NCBI RefSeq assembly: GCF_032062135.1
Contig: NC_092859.1
Coordinates: 132,255,928 to 132,319,927, forward strand
DNA from: Pyxicephalus adspersus
Taxonomy: Eukaryota; Chordata; Amphibia; Anura; Pyxicephalidae
Reading direction: 5' to 3'
DNA length: 64,000 nucleotides
The notes below the pieces were generated by a model. The model saw nothing but the letters and a program-made list of their open reading frames with translations, had not been told where the DNA came from and ran no database searches. The translations under genes were made by a program, and so were the position numbers. Of this stretch, positions 32,288-44,690 are shown one piece after another; the first letter of the stretch is position 1; each line of letters opens with the position of its first letter.

Positions 32288-34590
32288 ATTACATCTGGAA
32301 AGAACATTGTTTGCAATATTTCCTTTTTTTATTACTTTTAAAATAACTTGCTTGAGATTACTATGTCCGTAATAGGTTAGCAATTATGGTCTACATAGCT
32401 GTTTTTGTTTTAGGTTGTTGAGCAGTGTTACAGAGGGAATACTACAGGATGAAGTATTTCTAGATTAGTAAACAGACTCAGTAATAAATCAGTAATCTCC
32501 TAATCACATGCCTTTCAGTTGAAGGCTAAGTTCTCCTGGCACTGTGCTATTGGTAATAAACTTGAGATTTTCCTATATCAAAGTGGGAAATGTTCTGACA
32601 TACATACAAAGGCACAGTTGGCATTGCAGAATTAGAAAAGAAGATGGTTGAACTGGTGCGTTTCTATTACAACTGCACTCACAAAAGTTATGAATTAAGC
32701 TAAGAAGCTAAGAATTGTCAGATTCAATAAAAGAAGTAACAAGTAATATAATAATTAATTACTTATTATCATACATACAAATATCAAAGCAGAAAGGGGA
32801 GAGGCTCTCTGTCTGTAAGGTTCACCTATCCATGTGTCCTGCCCACCACTGCCATTAAAACAGAAAGTCAGGGCAAATCACCAGCAGACAGTAAGCTAAA
32901 ATCCTTTGGAGGGGGCACCTGTTCTGGTAAAAGGGGAATTCCGTTCACTTTGGAAATATTTCCTCTTATTTTCTGTCTAGTCTGCAGTACAGGAACACAG
33001 CCAGCAGACTAGAAAAATATCATAGGGGTTTTACCCAATCCTTAATCTATAATAAAAATAAAAACAGTTGAGACTTTGTATATACTATAAACATGGGATT
33101 AGATAACTTTTTTCCCATAGTTATTACCTGAAGGTCACTCTCTGTCACCTAGTTGTAATGACTAATACTCTCCAGACACATTACATAATTTATTTCATAT
33201 CTGCATGTAAAGATGATACCGAAGTTGCCTCTGCTGTCAAAACAACATACTAAGTATATCCCACAATCTAATCACTTTAGACATGAAGAAAAACACAAAA
33301 CAAAAAAATCCATGAACACCCTCCCCTTAAGTCTGCTCCTAAAGTCATATCATTTATTAGTTTTACCAGCAATTTCTATTACCCTGAATATACTGAAAGT
33401 CTGATAAGCATATGACAGTATAACATACATTCATGGAATGTTCAATGGAACGTAACTGCAGTAAAAAAAACATGTTGCATTTATTGGCTGCATTTTGTGT
33501 AGCCTTCATCTACAAAAATAAAGACTTGTTTCTTTTAGCTAATTGTAACAAAGTTGTAAACAGGACTTTGGAAAAGTTGGCATATACAGCAGCACAATGA
33601 AGATTTTACCGGAATGCGTAAAAGTGATTCATGGCATATGTAAACAGAAAGAAATATAAAGTACACAACTTGTGTTCATTGGATGAAATGTAAAAGCAGA
33701 GGGTTAGGTTTGATGCTGGTGTTGAACTATTTGGCATAGAAAAAGGGGACATGAGGTATAATTATTTGGAGATTGTTAATAAAGTTAAGTAGGACATGGG
33801 TTGGAAAGGGAACCCCACAACTTTTCAGCAATTTTCCTTTTTGGTGTTATAGTAAGATAGCAGTAGAGAATAGATGAGGACATGGTGTTATGGGGAGACA
33901 AGTGTGAAAAATATCATTTAGTTTTATTGGTATGTTTGGGATGTTTAATGTCAAGTCTATCTATCATATATCTATAGGGGTTTAGATAGAAATTTTATTA
34001 TATCAACAATGGTCAGCTTGAACAGAAAGCAGAATTTGGAGGATACATTTTTCAAACATAAGAAGATGTTCAAATTGAACTAATGATTTATGAAGTATTG
34101 AGTTAGATGGATTAGTCTTCTTTCCCAGTATTTGAAAGATTGTCATATTTGATATTAGGCTTCTATAGATGTCTGTAAAGTGTGACTTGTATAACTTCAG
34201 TCCAAAAAATTAGTTTGCTGGCAAGTTAGAAGGAGGTAATCAAAGCCAGGTTTAAATTGTTAACATTTGTATTTGTTTCTGCAGAAATTATTACTGGCTA
34301 GTGCTAAGTTTCATGTCAAAAGCATTACAAATTCTGTTTAATATTAATATAAAAAGGTATTAATGTTGGAAAGAACTCAGGGTTCACTTACAGTACCCTT
34401 TATGACACTCAGCTGTATTCTACCAACTCAAAAGTGTACTATGGGGGCATTTAGCTTTACATAAGTTAGTGAATATGTGCCAGTATTACAGCACAACATT
34501 GAGCAATTAGTATAACCAACAGATAAAAAGCTTTTTAGAATTTAAAAAATGTAGTTTTTATAGAAATGGAAACTTTGGAGTGTTTGGAAT
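32288..34590. other. long low-copy stretch, no feature recognised
   Basis: AT-rich unique-looking DNA. The frame at 33213-33404 is short and without motif. GAGACTTTGTATATACT and other words do not recur in the window. Confidence 0.35.
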
Positions 34591-34594
34591 TACA

Positions 34595-35370
34595 GTGTTA
34601 CATACAGCTGTGTATAAATTTGTTGGTAGCCCCTCCACAAATAAGAACTCACAATTATCTATGAAAAATTGACAAACGTTGTGGGCACCCATCATTATTT
34701 GTTCTGAAGCAAACAAAAAAAAAACACTTTTGTTTAGAAATTTACATTAATAGAATAATGGTATGGAGAAAAATGATGGGACCTCCATTAAATATTTTGT
34801 TGCACAACATTTAGAGGCAATCACTGCCAACAACCAATTCCTATAGCTTTCATTTGGACTTCTCTCCACTCACTCTTTCTGAGCAAACTGATCCAGCCGT
34901 GTAACTCTTGAAGACAATGCTCAGGTTCCAGAATACCTGTTTTAATGCTTTCAATACATGTTTGATGGGAATCCAGTTAATGCTCAAGAACAGCCACCTG
35001 AGAATAGAATAGAAGTTTTGCCTATAGCGATGTTAGGTGCTTTTCGCTGTGTGTTTTGACTCTTTATATTACATAATTGATTCTTTTTTGTGTTCGTCTG
35101 GACCAAAAAGCTCCAAATTTGTTTTATCTGCTCAAAGAATGTTCTCCAGATGCATTGTGGCTTGTCAATTTGCATTTTAGCAAAATCCAGTCTGCTTTTT
35201 TTATATTTTTTTCAACAGTTGATTTCTTTTTGGGTCTTCTTCCGTTGAGCCCACTGTCACTCAAAAAAACCATGGATGGTGCAATTAGATACTGATAAAC
35301 CTTGACCTTGTGGTTTAGCTTGTATGTCTTTGAAAGTTGTCCTTGGCATTTTGTCTACCATACCAACCAA
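34595..35370 (-). mobile_element. Degraded Tc1-like DNA transposon
   Basis: On the minus strand the block at about 35205-35060 reads RLDFAKMQIDKPQCIW and, after a frame change, ADKTNLELFGPDEH. These resemble the transposase stretch of Tc1-like elements that contains the first catalytic Asp (WTDETKIELFG pattern). The end near 34605 reads CTGTGTATAAATTTGTTGG on the plus strand and looks terminal. The matching opposite end and a TA duplication were not found. Several stops and shifts make it inactive. Extent is approximate. Confidence 0.55.
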
Positions 35371-35955
35371 ACTTTTATAAGAACAACATTTCTAAAGTAT
35401 TTTAGAATACATCTAAAGTAAAACATTTTCTTTGCACATTGCATGAGCATTTAGAACCCACATCAGTTTTTTTTATAAATGTATAAATCAATATTGTCAC
35501 AGGGAATGTAAGCAGCGATAAAACTTAAATTGCTATCAAAAGAAGAACCGGGACATTTTTTTTCATTCTTGGAGTCTTGGAGGGGATTTCCTTCATATAC
35601 AAAAGATATCCTCATACATTCTGATCAGTGTACAAGACAGAAGAAAAGGGGTAAAGGGAAATCTCATAAAAGTCACAGCATGTGGAGATGTTTCTGATGA
35701 TAACCCAAGTTTCACAAATTTCAAAATCCGTCCCCCCGGCAGAATGTATATATAGTTTTATCCATGCACTTAGCCACCATATCAGGGCAGTGTTGGGTGA
35801 CGGGCTGCTAATTTCACCCGTTTTATAGAACAGCCATTCCCAACCAGGATTGAATAAGACAATTCTTTCAATGGCAAGTTACAGGCTGCAGTATATATGT
35901 CCTTTTATTATCCTTTAAAAAGATGTGGGAGTCTTATTTTTGACAATTGCAAAAT
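35371..35955. other. low-copy stretch
   Basis: No feature recognised between the Tc1-like remnant and the LINE trace that follows. Confidence 0.3.
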
Positions 35956-35959
35956 GCGT

Positions 35960-36400
35960 AAACAGTGTAGCCAGGTTGTGGGAAAACTGAACACAGTTCT
36001 GGGGGATATCACATGACTACCAGCAGTTCTAATACCCCTATAGTTCTGCAGACCTCATTTACAAAAATATATTGATAAAATGTTTTGAATCCATAACCAG
36101 GCTATAAAAATAATAACAATTCAGAGGGTTAAAACACATCAGAGAAGATAAAGCAGACTACCTATGTGCAGTTTTGCATAAACAAGTAAAAGAGGGGAGT
36201 GGGTAAATAGTAAGTTTCATGAAAGATGTGAATAGGGCTCAAGAGGGCAGTATTTTCAACATGAAAGTAAGAACAAGAACACAGGGCCATAGCTGGGGGA
36301 AAGTCCAAAACTTTGGAAAGTTTTACAGAAAAAGATAGCAAAGGTACTGGGTCAATAAGCAGTAACTGAATTTTTACATGCTTGGGACAAATATGGATAA
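35960..36400 (+). mobile_element. CR1-like LINE trace, C-terminal RT region
   Basis: The words CTGCAGACCTCATTTACAAA encode RPHLQKYIDK, recalling the RPHLEYAVQ..W.PH...DI.K.E block near the end of CR1 reverse transcriptases. Downstream, KNKNTGP (about 36262-36282) and KLWKVLQKKIAKVLG (about 36310-36354) look like the conserved C-terminal part. Stops interrupt every frame. The call is weak because it depends on short similarities. Confidence 0.4.
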
Positions 36401-37915
36401 TATTAATAAAAAAGTAAAGTAAATGTAAAAACAGAACATTTAAAAAATAAATTAAAAATCAGGAAGAAGTTTTCTTTATTTTAAATTTTGTAGGTTTCTG
36501 TGTGTTAGCTTTTCATAGCTGTCTGTGTTCCCTTTAGGGAGATTCACTCTATAAGTGCCTTGTTGACTATTGTCACTGCCACAAAAATCGATTATAAGGA
36601 ATAAAGGAAATCATCCAATGGGGCACACCTTTTCAATTTATAGCCATCTAAGAGTATTCACTTTCACTTTGGAAAGATTTCCTCTTCTTTCTTGTTTCTC
36701 TAGATAAAGGAGTAAAAGGAAATTTCCCAATGGGACACAGACAGCAAATACAATTTTTTAAAAAATTGGATAAGTGTTGTAGCTTTTACCTACGGTATCC
36801 AAAACAGCATTCGACAGTGAAGAAAGATTAGAATATTTTTTTATTTGCGGTCCAGCAGTCACATATCAAGAACTCACTTCTCTTCCTCCACTCTTCCAGC
36901 TCTTCTTCATGGAAAGTGTCAAGAAACAGTTTTACTCAACTGTTTTCTGACAAATGGATAATAAAGAGCTCAGATTAATATGCATAAAAACCAAAGATGT
37001 GCCTGCCAAAGAATTTGTGGTGTGTGCTGTAAATAGGTTACACATGGAAACCTAATGCCACAATCAAAGCCTGAGAATTCAGTTAAGTTTAATATTGCAG
37101 TCATTTTGTCATTATTTTTCATGTTATAAAAATGTTTAATAATAGCAAGACGTAGAGAGTAAACATCAGGTCCAGTCATGCTACGATGATCAGCAGTCAT
37201 ACACAGCACTAGGAATACTACCAGTATCTATTAGTAAGCTGATAGTGGTTCTGTCTACCAATGTTCTTTGATCCAATATTTCCAGGTCTGTTTAATTGCA
37301 TTTGTTTTACATTTTATGCAAGCTTTTAAGCATACATCATTTTTTTTGGGAGGGGGTAAGTGTATAGATAAAACCCAATTTTTGGTCATCCTTGTCCTAG
37401 TGAGAAGAATACCCTATTCTAAGCTATTCCTTTACTGGAGAAGGTGGTCACCAGGACAAAAAGGAATGTTAGCTCTTCTAAGTGTGGCAGCAATTAAAAC
37501 CAGGCAGAGATTTTATCCTTTACCTATTCAAAACAAACAAACCAAACGACTTTTGATTTTACATACATAATAATAAAATAGTGGATAACATTTTTGAACG
37601 GCCACCTTGAGTTGTAGGATAAGTTTTTGAGATTTAATAGTGTACAGCTATTTGGATAGCAAAACAAGTAATAGTAGATGCATCAGGCCAGAATAACTGC
37701 GGTATGTACTAGGGGCCACATTATAAAGGGCCCTGGCCTATACACTGGCCTCCAAGGCTGACAGTTAAAAAATTATTGAGATAGATTATTGGCTCATTTT
37801 GTGGTCCTAAAATCTTAAGAGACTTAATAATTATTTTTGGGGTAGTGGCCATGGCGGAGTTAAGCCCTAATCAGCAGTATGCAGGCCTGCCAGCTCCAGA
37901 AATAGTTTTTCTGGA
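36401..37915. other. low-copy stretch
   Basis: No exon or repeat recognised. TGGAAAGATTTCCTCTTCTTT (36671) resembles TGGAAATATTTCCTCTTATTT (32951), and both are followed by a short TCTGTCTAG/TTTCTCTAG stretch, hinting at a shared old repeat. Confidence 0.35.
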
Positions 37916-38139
37916 GTGTCTGATTTAATAAAGCTCTCAAAAGCTGGATAGGATACTCTTTCATCAGTGAAGCTGGGTGATTCAGCAAACTTGGAATGGA
38001 TCTGGTCCAGGATTTAAACTATTTTCCAAGAAATAGCAAATTACAAGAAATCCATTCCAGATTTGCACGATCACCCACCCAGCTTTACTGATGAAAGTGT
38101 ATCCTCTCCAGCCTTGGAGAGCTTTAATAAATCAGACCC
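37916..38139. mobile_element. Foldback MITE, copy 4
   Basis: 224 bases with GTCTGATTTAATAAAGCTC at the left and GAGCTTTAATAAATCAGACCC at the right. Inner words TCATCAGTGAAGCTGGGTGA and TTGGAATGGATCTGGTCC match the family. Flank duplication is not clear here. Confidence 0.9.
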
Positions 38140-38595
38140 AAATCTATTGTTGACATTGACGGCATGCGCCTATTTGCAGACAACTAGATTTAACAAAAGT
38201 CATGCCATTCTGTGATTAGATGAACAAGGTTGCAGATCAGAGAAGTGGGGGCAGAATTAATGATTAAACTGAAAAAATATTCACTTCAATTTATATTTCA
38301 ATAATTTAAACCTATTATGATTTGGTGAACTAAAGTGCACACAGCTACACTTTAGTTAAATGAACATTATCACTCCTTATAAAAATACCATCAGTATGTA
38401 TTATTTTTGCTGTATTCAAAGTATGCTTTAAGCTCAGAAGTATAAACTGGTAGCATGGTTTCTCCAAAACCCAACTGCAGCCATGTTTATTAAGTTCTAG
38501 GTGATTGGTAAGGAACCTTTTTTATATTAAGTATTAATTAACAAGCCTTGGACATGCCAGTAACCAAAAGCAGGTTTTTGGATCTCATATCAGCC
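38140..38595. other. low-copy stretch
   Basis: AT-rich DNA without recognised features, ending in GATCTCATATCAGCCTTAA, which resembles the minisatellite unit found beyond the next MITE. Confidence 0.35.
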
Positions 38596-38919
38596 TTAAC
38601 CTGCATACACACATGCAAATATTTTCCATGGAAAGGATGTTTCACGATCCTTTCCAATGACTAAGGACTGCACGATGCATGAACGAGTGGTGTACATACA
38701 GTACCGTTATGCTCTTTGGAGAGGGGAGGGAGAACGACGGAGCGGCACCTTGCTGCGTGCTCTCCCCCTTCCCTTGGGGATCGTTCGTCATCCATCGTCC
38801 GTGGATCCGCCAGGATGGTCGTTCAGACGATGGACGACAGGCGCTGTAGACACGCCAGATTCTTGTCCGATATCGGCCCTGAGACGATTATTGGGTGAGA
38901 ACCATTGTACGTAGCTTTA
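38596..38919 (-). mobile_element. MITE, GTACACAC type, copy C
   Basis: Reverse orientation relative to copies A and B: it begins with GCATACACACATGCAAA and AAAGGATGTTTCACGATCCTTT, passes through GCACGATGCATGAACGAG and GGATCGTTCGTCATCCATCG, and ends with GATATCGGCCCTGAGACG and ACCATTGTACGTAGCTT. Left flank TTAA (38596-38599) and right flank TTTA are similar but not identical, so a TTAA target is possible but unproven. CpG content is high. Confidence 0.82.
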
Positions 38920-39057
38920 TTTCCTGCACCTTTGGACCTCAGATAAGCCTTAACTTCTATGTCTTCAGCCCTAAATCAACCCCAAATCCTGCCCATTCAG
39001 ACCTCAATCCAGTCCCAGTTCCTGCACCTTCAGACGTCAGTGCTGCTTTAACCTCCC
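38920..39057. repeat. Short degenerate tandem repeat
   Basis: TTCCTGCACCTTTGGACCTCAG (38921), ATCCTGCCCATTCAGACCTCAA (38985) and TTCCTGCACCTTCAGACGTCAG (39019) recur with spacers rich in AATCCAGTCCC and AACCCCAAATCC. The sequence left of the neighbouring MITE (CTCATATCAGCCTTAA) matches CTCAGATAAGCCTTAA at 38938, so that MITE probably inserted into this array. Confidence 0.55.
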
Positions 39058-39061
39058 TAGC

Positions 39062-39664
39062 GGTAACCCCGAGTGTGACTCAGGGTAAAAAAAAGTGTCT
39101 AAAAGCGGTAACCCTGAATCATAGGGTAGGTAACCCTGTAGGAGTTATTAGTAAATACAGCGCATACCTAAACCGTCGTCGTCCCACGCCGTCCATCGCC
39201 GCAATCTCCGTCTTCTTCTCTCTTCCTCCGGCCGGCTTCTGCACTCAATGAGTCACTGGGGAGTTCCCGGTGACATTGGTGCGTGTGTACATTGCCGGTG
39301 GGGTGGGGTGGGAAATTTAAAATCCATTTGTATTGCATTCAGTACAAAATAACTGTATTGAATGCAATACATTGGATTTTTTATGTGTAAAAGCAGTACA
39401 TTTTTTTCAAGAACATTTATTTTACAGTATATATATATGTATGAGTATAATATGTATTTTTTTAAAAATTAAAAATAATTAAACATTTTTTTTTTTAAAT
39501 ATATAGATTTATTTTATTATTCAATGTATTATTTTTACATGATTTTGTGTTTCAAACTTTATTATACTCATACTAATATATTATACTGTAAAATAAATTT
39601 TCATGAAAAACAATGTACCGCTTTTAGACATATAAAACCTGAAAGAAATGAACCGCTAGGGAGG
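39062..39664. mobile_element. TTAA-targeting (piggyBac-like) MITE, copy 2
   Basis: Starts CCTCCCTAGCGGTAACCCCG and ends ATGAACCGCTAGGGAGG. Flanks are TTAA (39058-39061) and TTAT (39665-39668), the latter one base from TTAA. It shares the inner hairpin of 15-base arms, TCACTGGGGAGTTCCCGGTGAC and the AT-rich segment with copy 1 at 23392-23918, and is longer by about 75 bases. Neither copy encodes protein. Confidence 0.85.
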
Positions 39665-42600
39665 TTATTAGCTGCAAACCAGCCTATATGGTGGTACTGC
39701 TACGAGGGCAAGGGCATGGGCTGTGGTCATATAGAACAGGCCTGGCGTTAGGAGATCCTAGTGAGCTGTGAATTATAACCTATGGTAAGCAGCTCTGTAT
39801 TTCAAGAGGCCCACTGGAAGATGCTCCAGTCTTCCTACAAGCTGTTCTGCACTGCCATATTATCTGTAGTCTCTTAATTATTAATGGGAACTTTAAGAAA
39901 CTGGCCAGCTATAGTGAACTACTGAACTAGAACACTCATTAGGATCACTAACTCTGTATACGTGGATGTCAAATGTTGTAAAACTCAGTTCATTTTCCCA
40001 TATTCCTTCCGTTGGCTGGCAAACACAGCTCCTAGTCATCATGGCTTGGGGCAAGCATGTAATTATTTTAGTGCCCAAATTCCCTCATTTTTAAACCTTA
40101 TGTGCCCATAATCACCAATTGTATAATGTTTTTTGTGGTTGTATCTCTATGGCAGATAGTTTTTAAAGTGTTTTGCCTGCATATAGTTTTCAAAGTGAAC
40201 TTACATAAAGATAAAAGGATAAGAGAACATAGCTTAACACTTAGCCCCTATGCAATTACCTAAACATTTAGTAATTAAACACACATTTGTCACAAATGTG
40301 CTCTTAATTGCAAAAATAAATTATAGTCTTTTGGGAAATGGGGGATGATCTTATTGTATCTGTATTGTATCCTATGGCAGAGAAGAACGTGTGTATAAGA
40401 GCTTACAACAGGCTTTTTGCACAGGTAATGGTAAATGAAAAAATATATGAAATGGAAAGAGTCAAAATGTATGATCATGTTTTATACAAGGCAGCATTTG
40501 CTTTAGATTTTGTCAGTCTTTAAGAAGATCATATTTTCGACACTTTAAAAAACTGGACAAAAAAACTGACTCCATTAGCTGGTAAGATAAATCAGTAATT
40601 CTTTTAGAACATGTAAGAGCATGTTACTGATGTATCCCATGTAGGAAGGCACCGTGATGTAAGTCTTTCGTAGTTTGCTGTGAAATTCCTTACTGTGGTT
40701 TGCTCCAAACAGCTGAAGGTCACTTAGTTTATCATTACAAGGTGTGCATGACGTCAATGTCTCAGGCTGCCTGCAACCTTTCAGGATTTTGTCAATAGAA
40801 AAAGACAATACTTCAAATATTGTTATTGACTTCGTCATGCGGGCAGTCCACAACTAAACCTTAACCATGGTGTTAGAGACAATAAAAAACCAAGCAGCGT
40901 AACCATGCTACAAATTCACTTTAATCCCCTCTTGTTACAACAAACCTTTTGTGTAGCTGCCTGTGGCTGCCGTTTACATTTGAACATGTCAAATATTCAC
41001 CAAAATACACCGCAGTTGTTTAACTAATTGCTGAAAATCATTACACTGTTTTTATCTCTGTTTCCAATATTATTTTAAAGACAGAAAGAATAAAGGTGCA
41101 TGTGTTTTGATATTTTTTAGGCTGATTAAGCTTTCAGGTTCATTTTGTATATTTTGTATTTCATTTTTTTTATTATGGTTTTGTAATACAAAAAAAGAAC
41201 AAACAAAAAGACTGTAAAAATAGAAAGACAAAAAGAAACAATACATGTTATACATACAAAAATAAGGCATAAAACCAACCTCACAGGAAAAAGTAGCTAG
41301 TATATTTTTATTATTTTGAAAGCTTTCCGTTAATCAACAAAAAATCACTTTAAAGAGAAAAATCCACAACTATTTTCTACTCTTTGCAATCAAAGAATCA
41401 GGATTATTTGGGGGATAATTGAATTACAATTTAGCATTAAGTCACTGAAATAGTCATAATACATTTATGAGTTGTATGATTGTAACAAAGATGGTGTCTT
41501 ATACCAGTGGGTCCTAAATATTTCCCACCAGGCATGACATCCATTATCATCAATATGTTATATTTCTTTAGTTCTTGAGTTAGGAAACCTTTGGGAACTG
41601 CCTTTTATATAAAACAACATATGTTAATGGTATATTTTTTTTGCATTTTTATTTGTGTATACCTTTTCATTATTATGGGAACACTTTTATAGTGTATTGT
41701 TCAGTCTCTTAGCCCATTATATTCATATACATGTTTATATTTTTTTAATGTCATTAATAGTTAGCACCATGAATTCAAGGTGGGTCTTCCTATTAAAGGT
41801 AGTTTATAGTTCAGACAATATTTTTTATGGTGTTTAGTTTACATATTGCCATAAGAACTGGATTTTTTCTGAATTTTTAACATTTTAGGATAGATGAACC
41901 GCATTATACTTTTTGTCTCATAGATCTTGCAGCTGCTTTTGGGTGATATTTTAATTGCTTTTATGGGTTAGAATAATATATTCTGTGCTTTTTATTTTTC
42001 TGTATTGTTTCTGTATATGTATAAGAAAAAAGTATTTTTGTACATGAGTAAAATACATCTTTTTATAATTTAACGGTGTGGCTTTTGAGATTATTTGGTG
42101 GACAGGTCAATCAATTTATTGGTTTGGAAATAGTTTTTGAAGTGAAAGTCGGCTCGTGTCAAATATTCTTTTTATTATAATGCCTTAGATATTTAATTTA
42201 ATTAGGCCCTGTTCATATTGTTTATTTTGGGCTTTCACAATTTCAGTTGAATTCATGCTTCTATCAGTGAAACTGATGATATTTCAGTCTCATTAGTCAA
42301 TAATTAGAAATCTTTTACTTTTAAAATGTAATAGATCTTAAATTATCCTAGCACTTAACATTTAGCATTACTATTCAGTGTTCCTTCAAATAACTATTCT
42401 GAAGCAATAATGTATCATATATTTTAAACAACTATAATATTTATAGATGGTGTAACATTCATTTTCTAAAGAGTATGTTATATTTTAAAGAAGCAGCAGG
42501 AATGAATCTATCATATAGTTTTGCAAAGGCTAAATGAGGGCAATGAAGTACAATAATTTGACTTAATGATTGAAATTGATATCACAAAAGGATTTCACAG

Positions 42601-44190
42601 CTGACTTTACAATACAACATGAAATTTTAGTTTGGGACTGTTGGAATTCAATGTTGCAGTTTTACTTTATACAATATAGAAAAAAAATGTATGAAACTGT
42701 AATCAGAACACCAGCGTTACAGAGGTGGACATTTTGTAGATTTGATGATTTTGCATTTAAACTAAAATTTTGTTAAATCAAGGTTCCATTAATTATCTGT
42801 GGTATTTTGATATGAAAACGCACTGTGAAAACTGCATTTCCAAGGCTGGAAAATGGCATTTGTTTTGTATAGTTTTCTGTGAGAGAGAGGCAGATTGTTC
42901 TATAAATATTACAGATAAGGCTATGATGGGCAATCATATGTTTTATACAAGAGATTAACAAGAAAAGTACTGTCCAAGTAATTGGCGGGAAGAATGTGCT
43001 TTTCAGGGTTTAGTGAGCAGTAAGTTACAGACAGTATGTAATAAAAGTTTAAAGCAAACTAATTTCCAATACTTTTGATCAGTCTTCTGCATATGATCTG
43101 TAGCCATAAAGTATTTGTACATTGAGGCATGATCTACCCTCAAACATCCGTCAGACACATCTGTTATTGCCATTAACATAAATGTTTAATTTAATTTTTA
43201 TTAATTTAATTTTTTATTAATTTAATAAGTATTATCTTTGTATATAGAGTGTGGTAGTAGCAGAAATATCTGATGCCAGCCCAATAAGAAAATCATAAAA
43301 CAGCCTGATCATGTGACTGTCAGTTGTTTTCTCAAAATAACTTACTTTTATGCATTGGATAAGTTTACAAGTAATATTGGCAATTCATACAAATATTTTA
43401 TTCATGCAATCAAAGTTTGGATTGTTGCTTTCTCTCTAAATGATTGCAGAACTACATGTAGTAGACACAATTAATTATTTTTTGTCATGTGGTTTTCTAT
43501 GCACCTTTCAAATTGTGTTCAGTTTTTACTAAAACATTTTAATTATCATATATTTAGTTATCATATAGGTTACATAGGATTGGACAGAACACCAGGAGTG
43601 TTCAAACGTTGCAAAGTCTGGATAACCCCTGGAAATCCATTGGTATCACCTTTTGTGGGCAGAATGTACATAAAGTTCAATAAACCTGTACAGGATCACC
43701 AGTTTACAAATGCTGGCATCCCCTTATAAATATTGTCAGACAGGCAGAACTCCTGGCAAATATGCCAGACTGCCAGTCTCAACCTTAAACCAAGATTTTC
43801 TTCTTAAAGATACTTGTCTTCATTTGATCATCTATGTTGTGTTTACTATCATAAATGACATACAAATCTTTACAACAGCTGAAACTTCTGTCCATGTATT
43901 AGCATAACATAAAATAAATTTCTACCAACTAGTGGGGAATGTTTATATGTCTAACAGTCTCCCCTCCATTTTGAAAGTTTGAAAGTGGTCTCAAAAAACT
44001 AAGAAAAAGTACATAATCCATATTTTTTTAATGTTTTATTGGTGAAGAAGATCACATACAGGGTATTGCTTTGCTATAAAAGTCCTTAAAATATTTTGAA
44101 TGGACACAGTCTAAAAATATTCTGAAAGTCACACTCTCTTGAATGCCAACCTCCCTATACATACCTTTGCTGCAATCCATTTCCAAACTA
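39665..44190. other. long AT-rich low-copy stretch
   Basis: Repeat-poor 4.5 kb. Frames (for example 40575-40853 minus) lack family motifs. Repeat poverty and AT-richness could mean an old intron or intergenic region; parts may be conserved non-coding DNA but that cannot be judged from one sequence. Confidence 0.4.
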
Positions 44191-44197
44191 TCACATT

Positions 44198-44417
44198 GAG
44201 CCTGATTTATTAAAGCTCTCCAAGTGTGGAGAGGATACACTTTCATCAGCGAACCTAGGTAATCCAGCAAACCTACGATCTGGTCCAGGATTAAAAATAT
44301 TTGGTAACAAATAGCAAATGACTTTTAGGAAATCCATTCCAGGTTTGCTGGATCACCCAGATTTACTGATGAAAGTGTATCATCCACAGCCTTAGAGAGC
44401 TTTATTAAACCAGGCCC
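44198..44417. mobile_element. Foldback MITE, copy 5
   Basis: 220 bases, GAGCCTGATTTATTAAAGC to TTTATTAAACCAGGCCC, flanked by ATT (44195-44197 and 44418-44420). Inner GGTAACAAATAGCAAATGAC and CCATTCCAGGTTTGCTGGATC match other copies. Part of a 72-codon minus frame falls on it by chance. Confidence 0.92.
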
Positions 44418-44539
44418 ATTGCATCAGCATAGACCTAGTGAAATACTTGGTGCTTCCAGAAATCCTTTAATGCAGTAATTGATCTGCAATGGCCAATTGT
44501 GAGGTCTTAATACTGTCATGTGAAGAGAAGACACTATGA

Positions 44540-44690
44540 CCCTGATTCATCAAGCAGAATCGGATTATCGGTCGCGCATTCGTATTCGCGATCCGGAATC
44601 GTACGCGATCGCGCTATTTAGCAACTGAAAAAGATCGCGGCCGGAGCCGCGCATATCCGGCAGCTTTACACTGGCGAGCGTGTATTAAAA
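44540..44690. repeat. CpG-rich repeat fragment
   Basis: ACCCTGATTCATCAAGCAG opens a block full of CpG words (GGTCGCGCATTCG, TATTCGCGATCC, CGTACGCGATCGCG, GATCGCGGCCGGAGCC). The density of CpG in AT-rich surroundings and the TGATTCATCAAGC start suggest one end of another MITE family, with its other end lost or diverged. Not a clear promoter: the island is only about 100 bases. Confidence 0.45.

Noticed and set aside
44560..44660. CpG island promoter
   Set aside because: Only about 100 bases and starts like a MITE end (CTGATTCATCAAGC); no exon or TATA arrangement follows.
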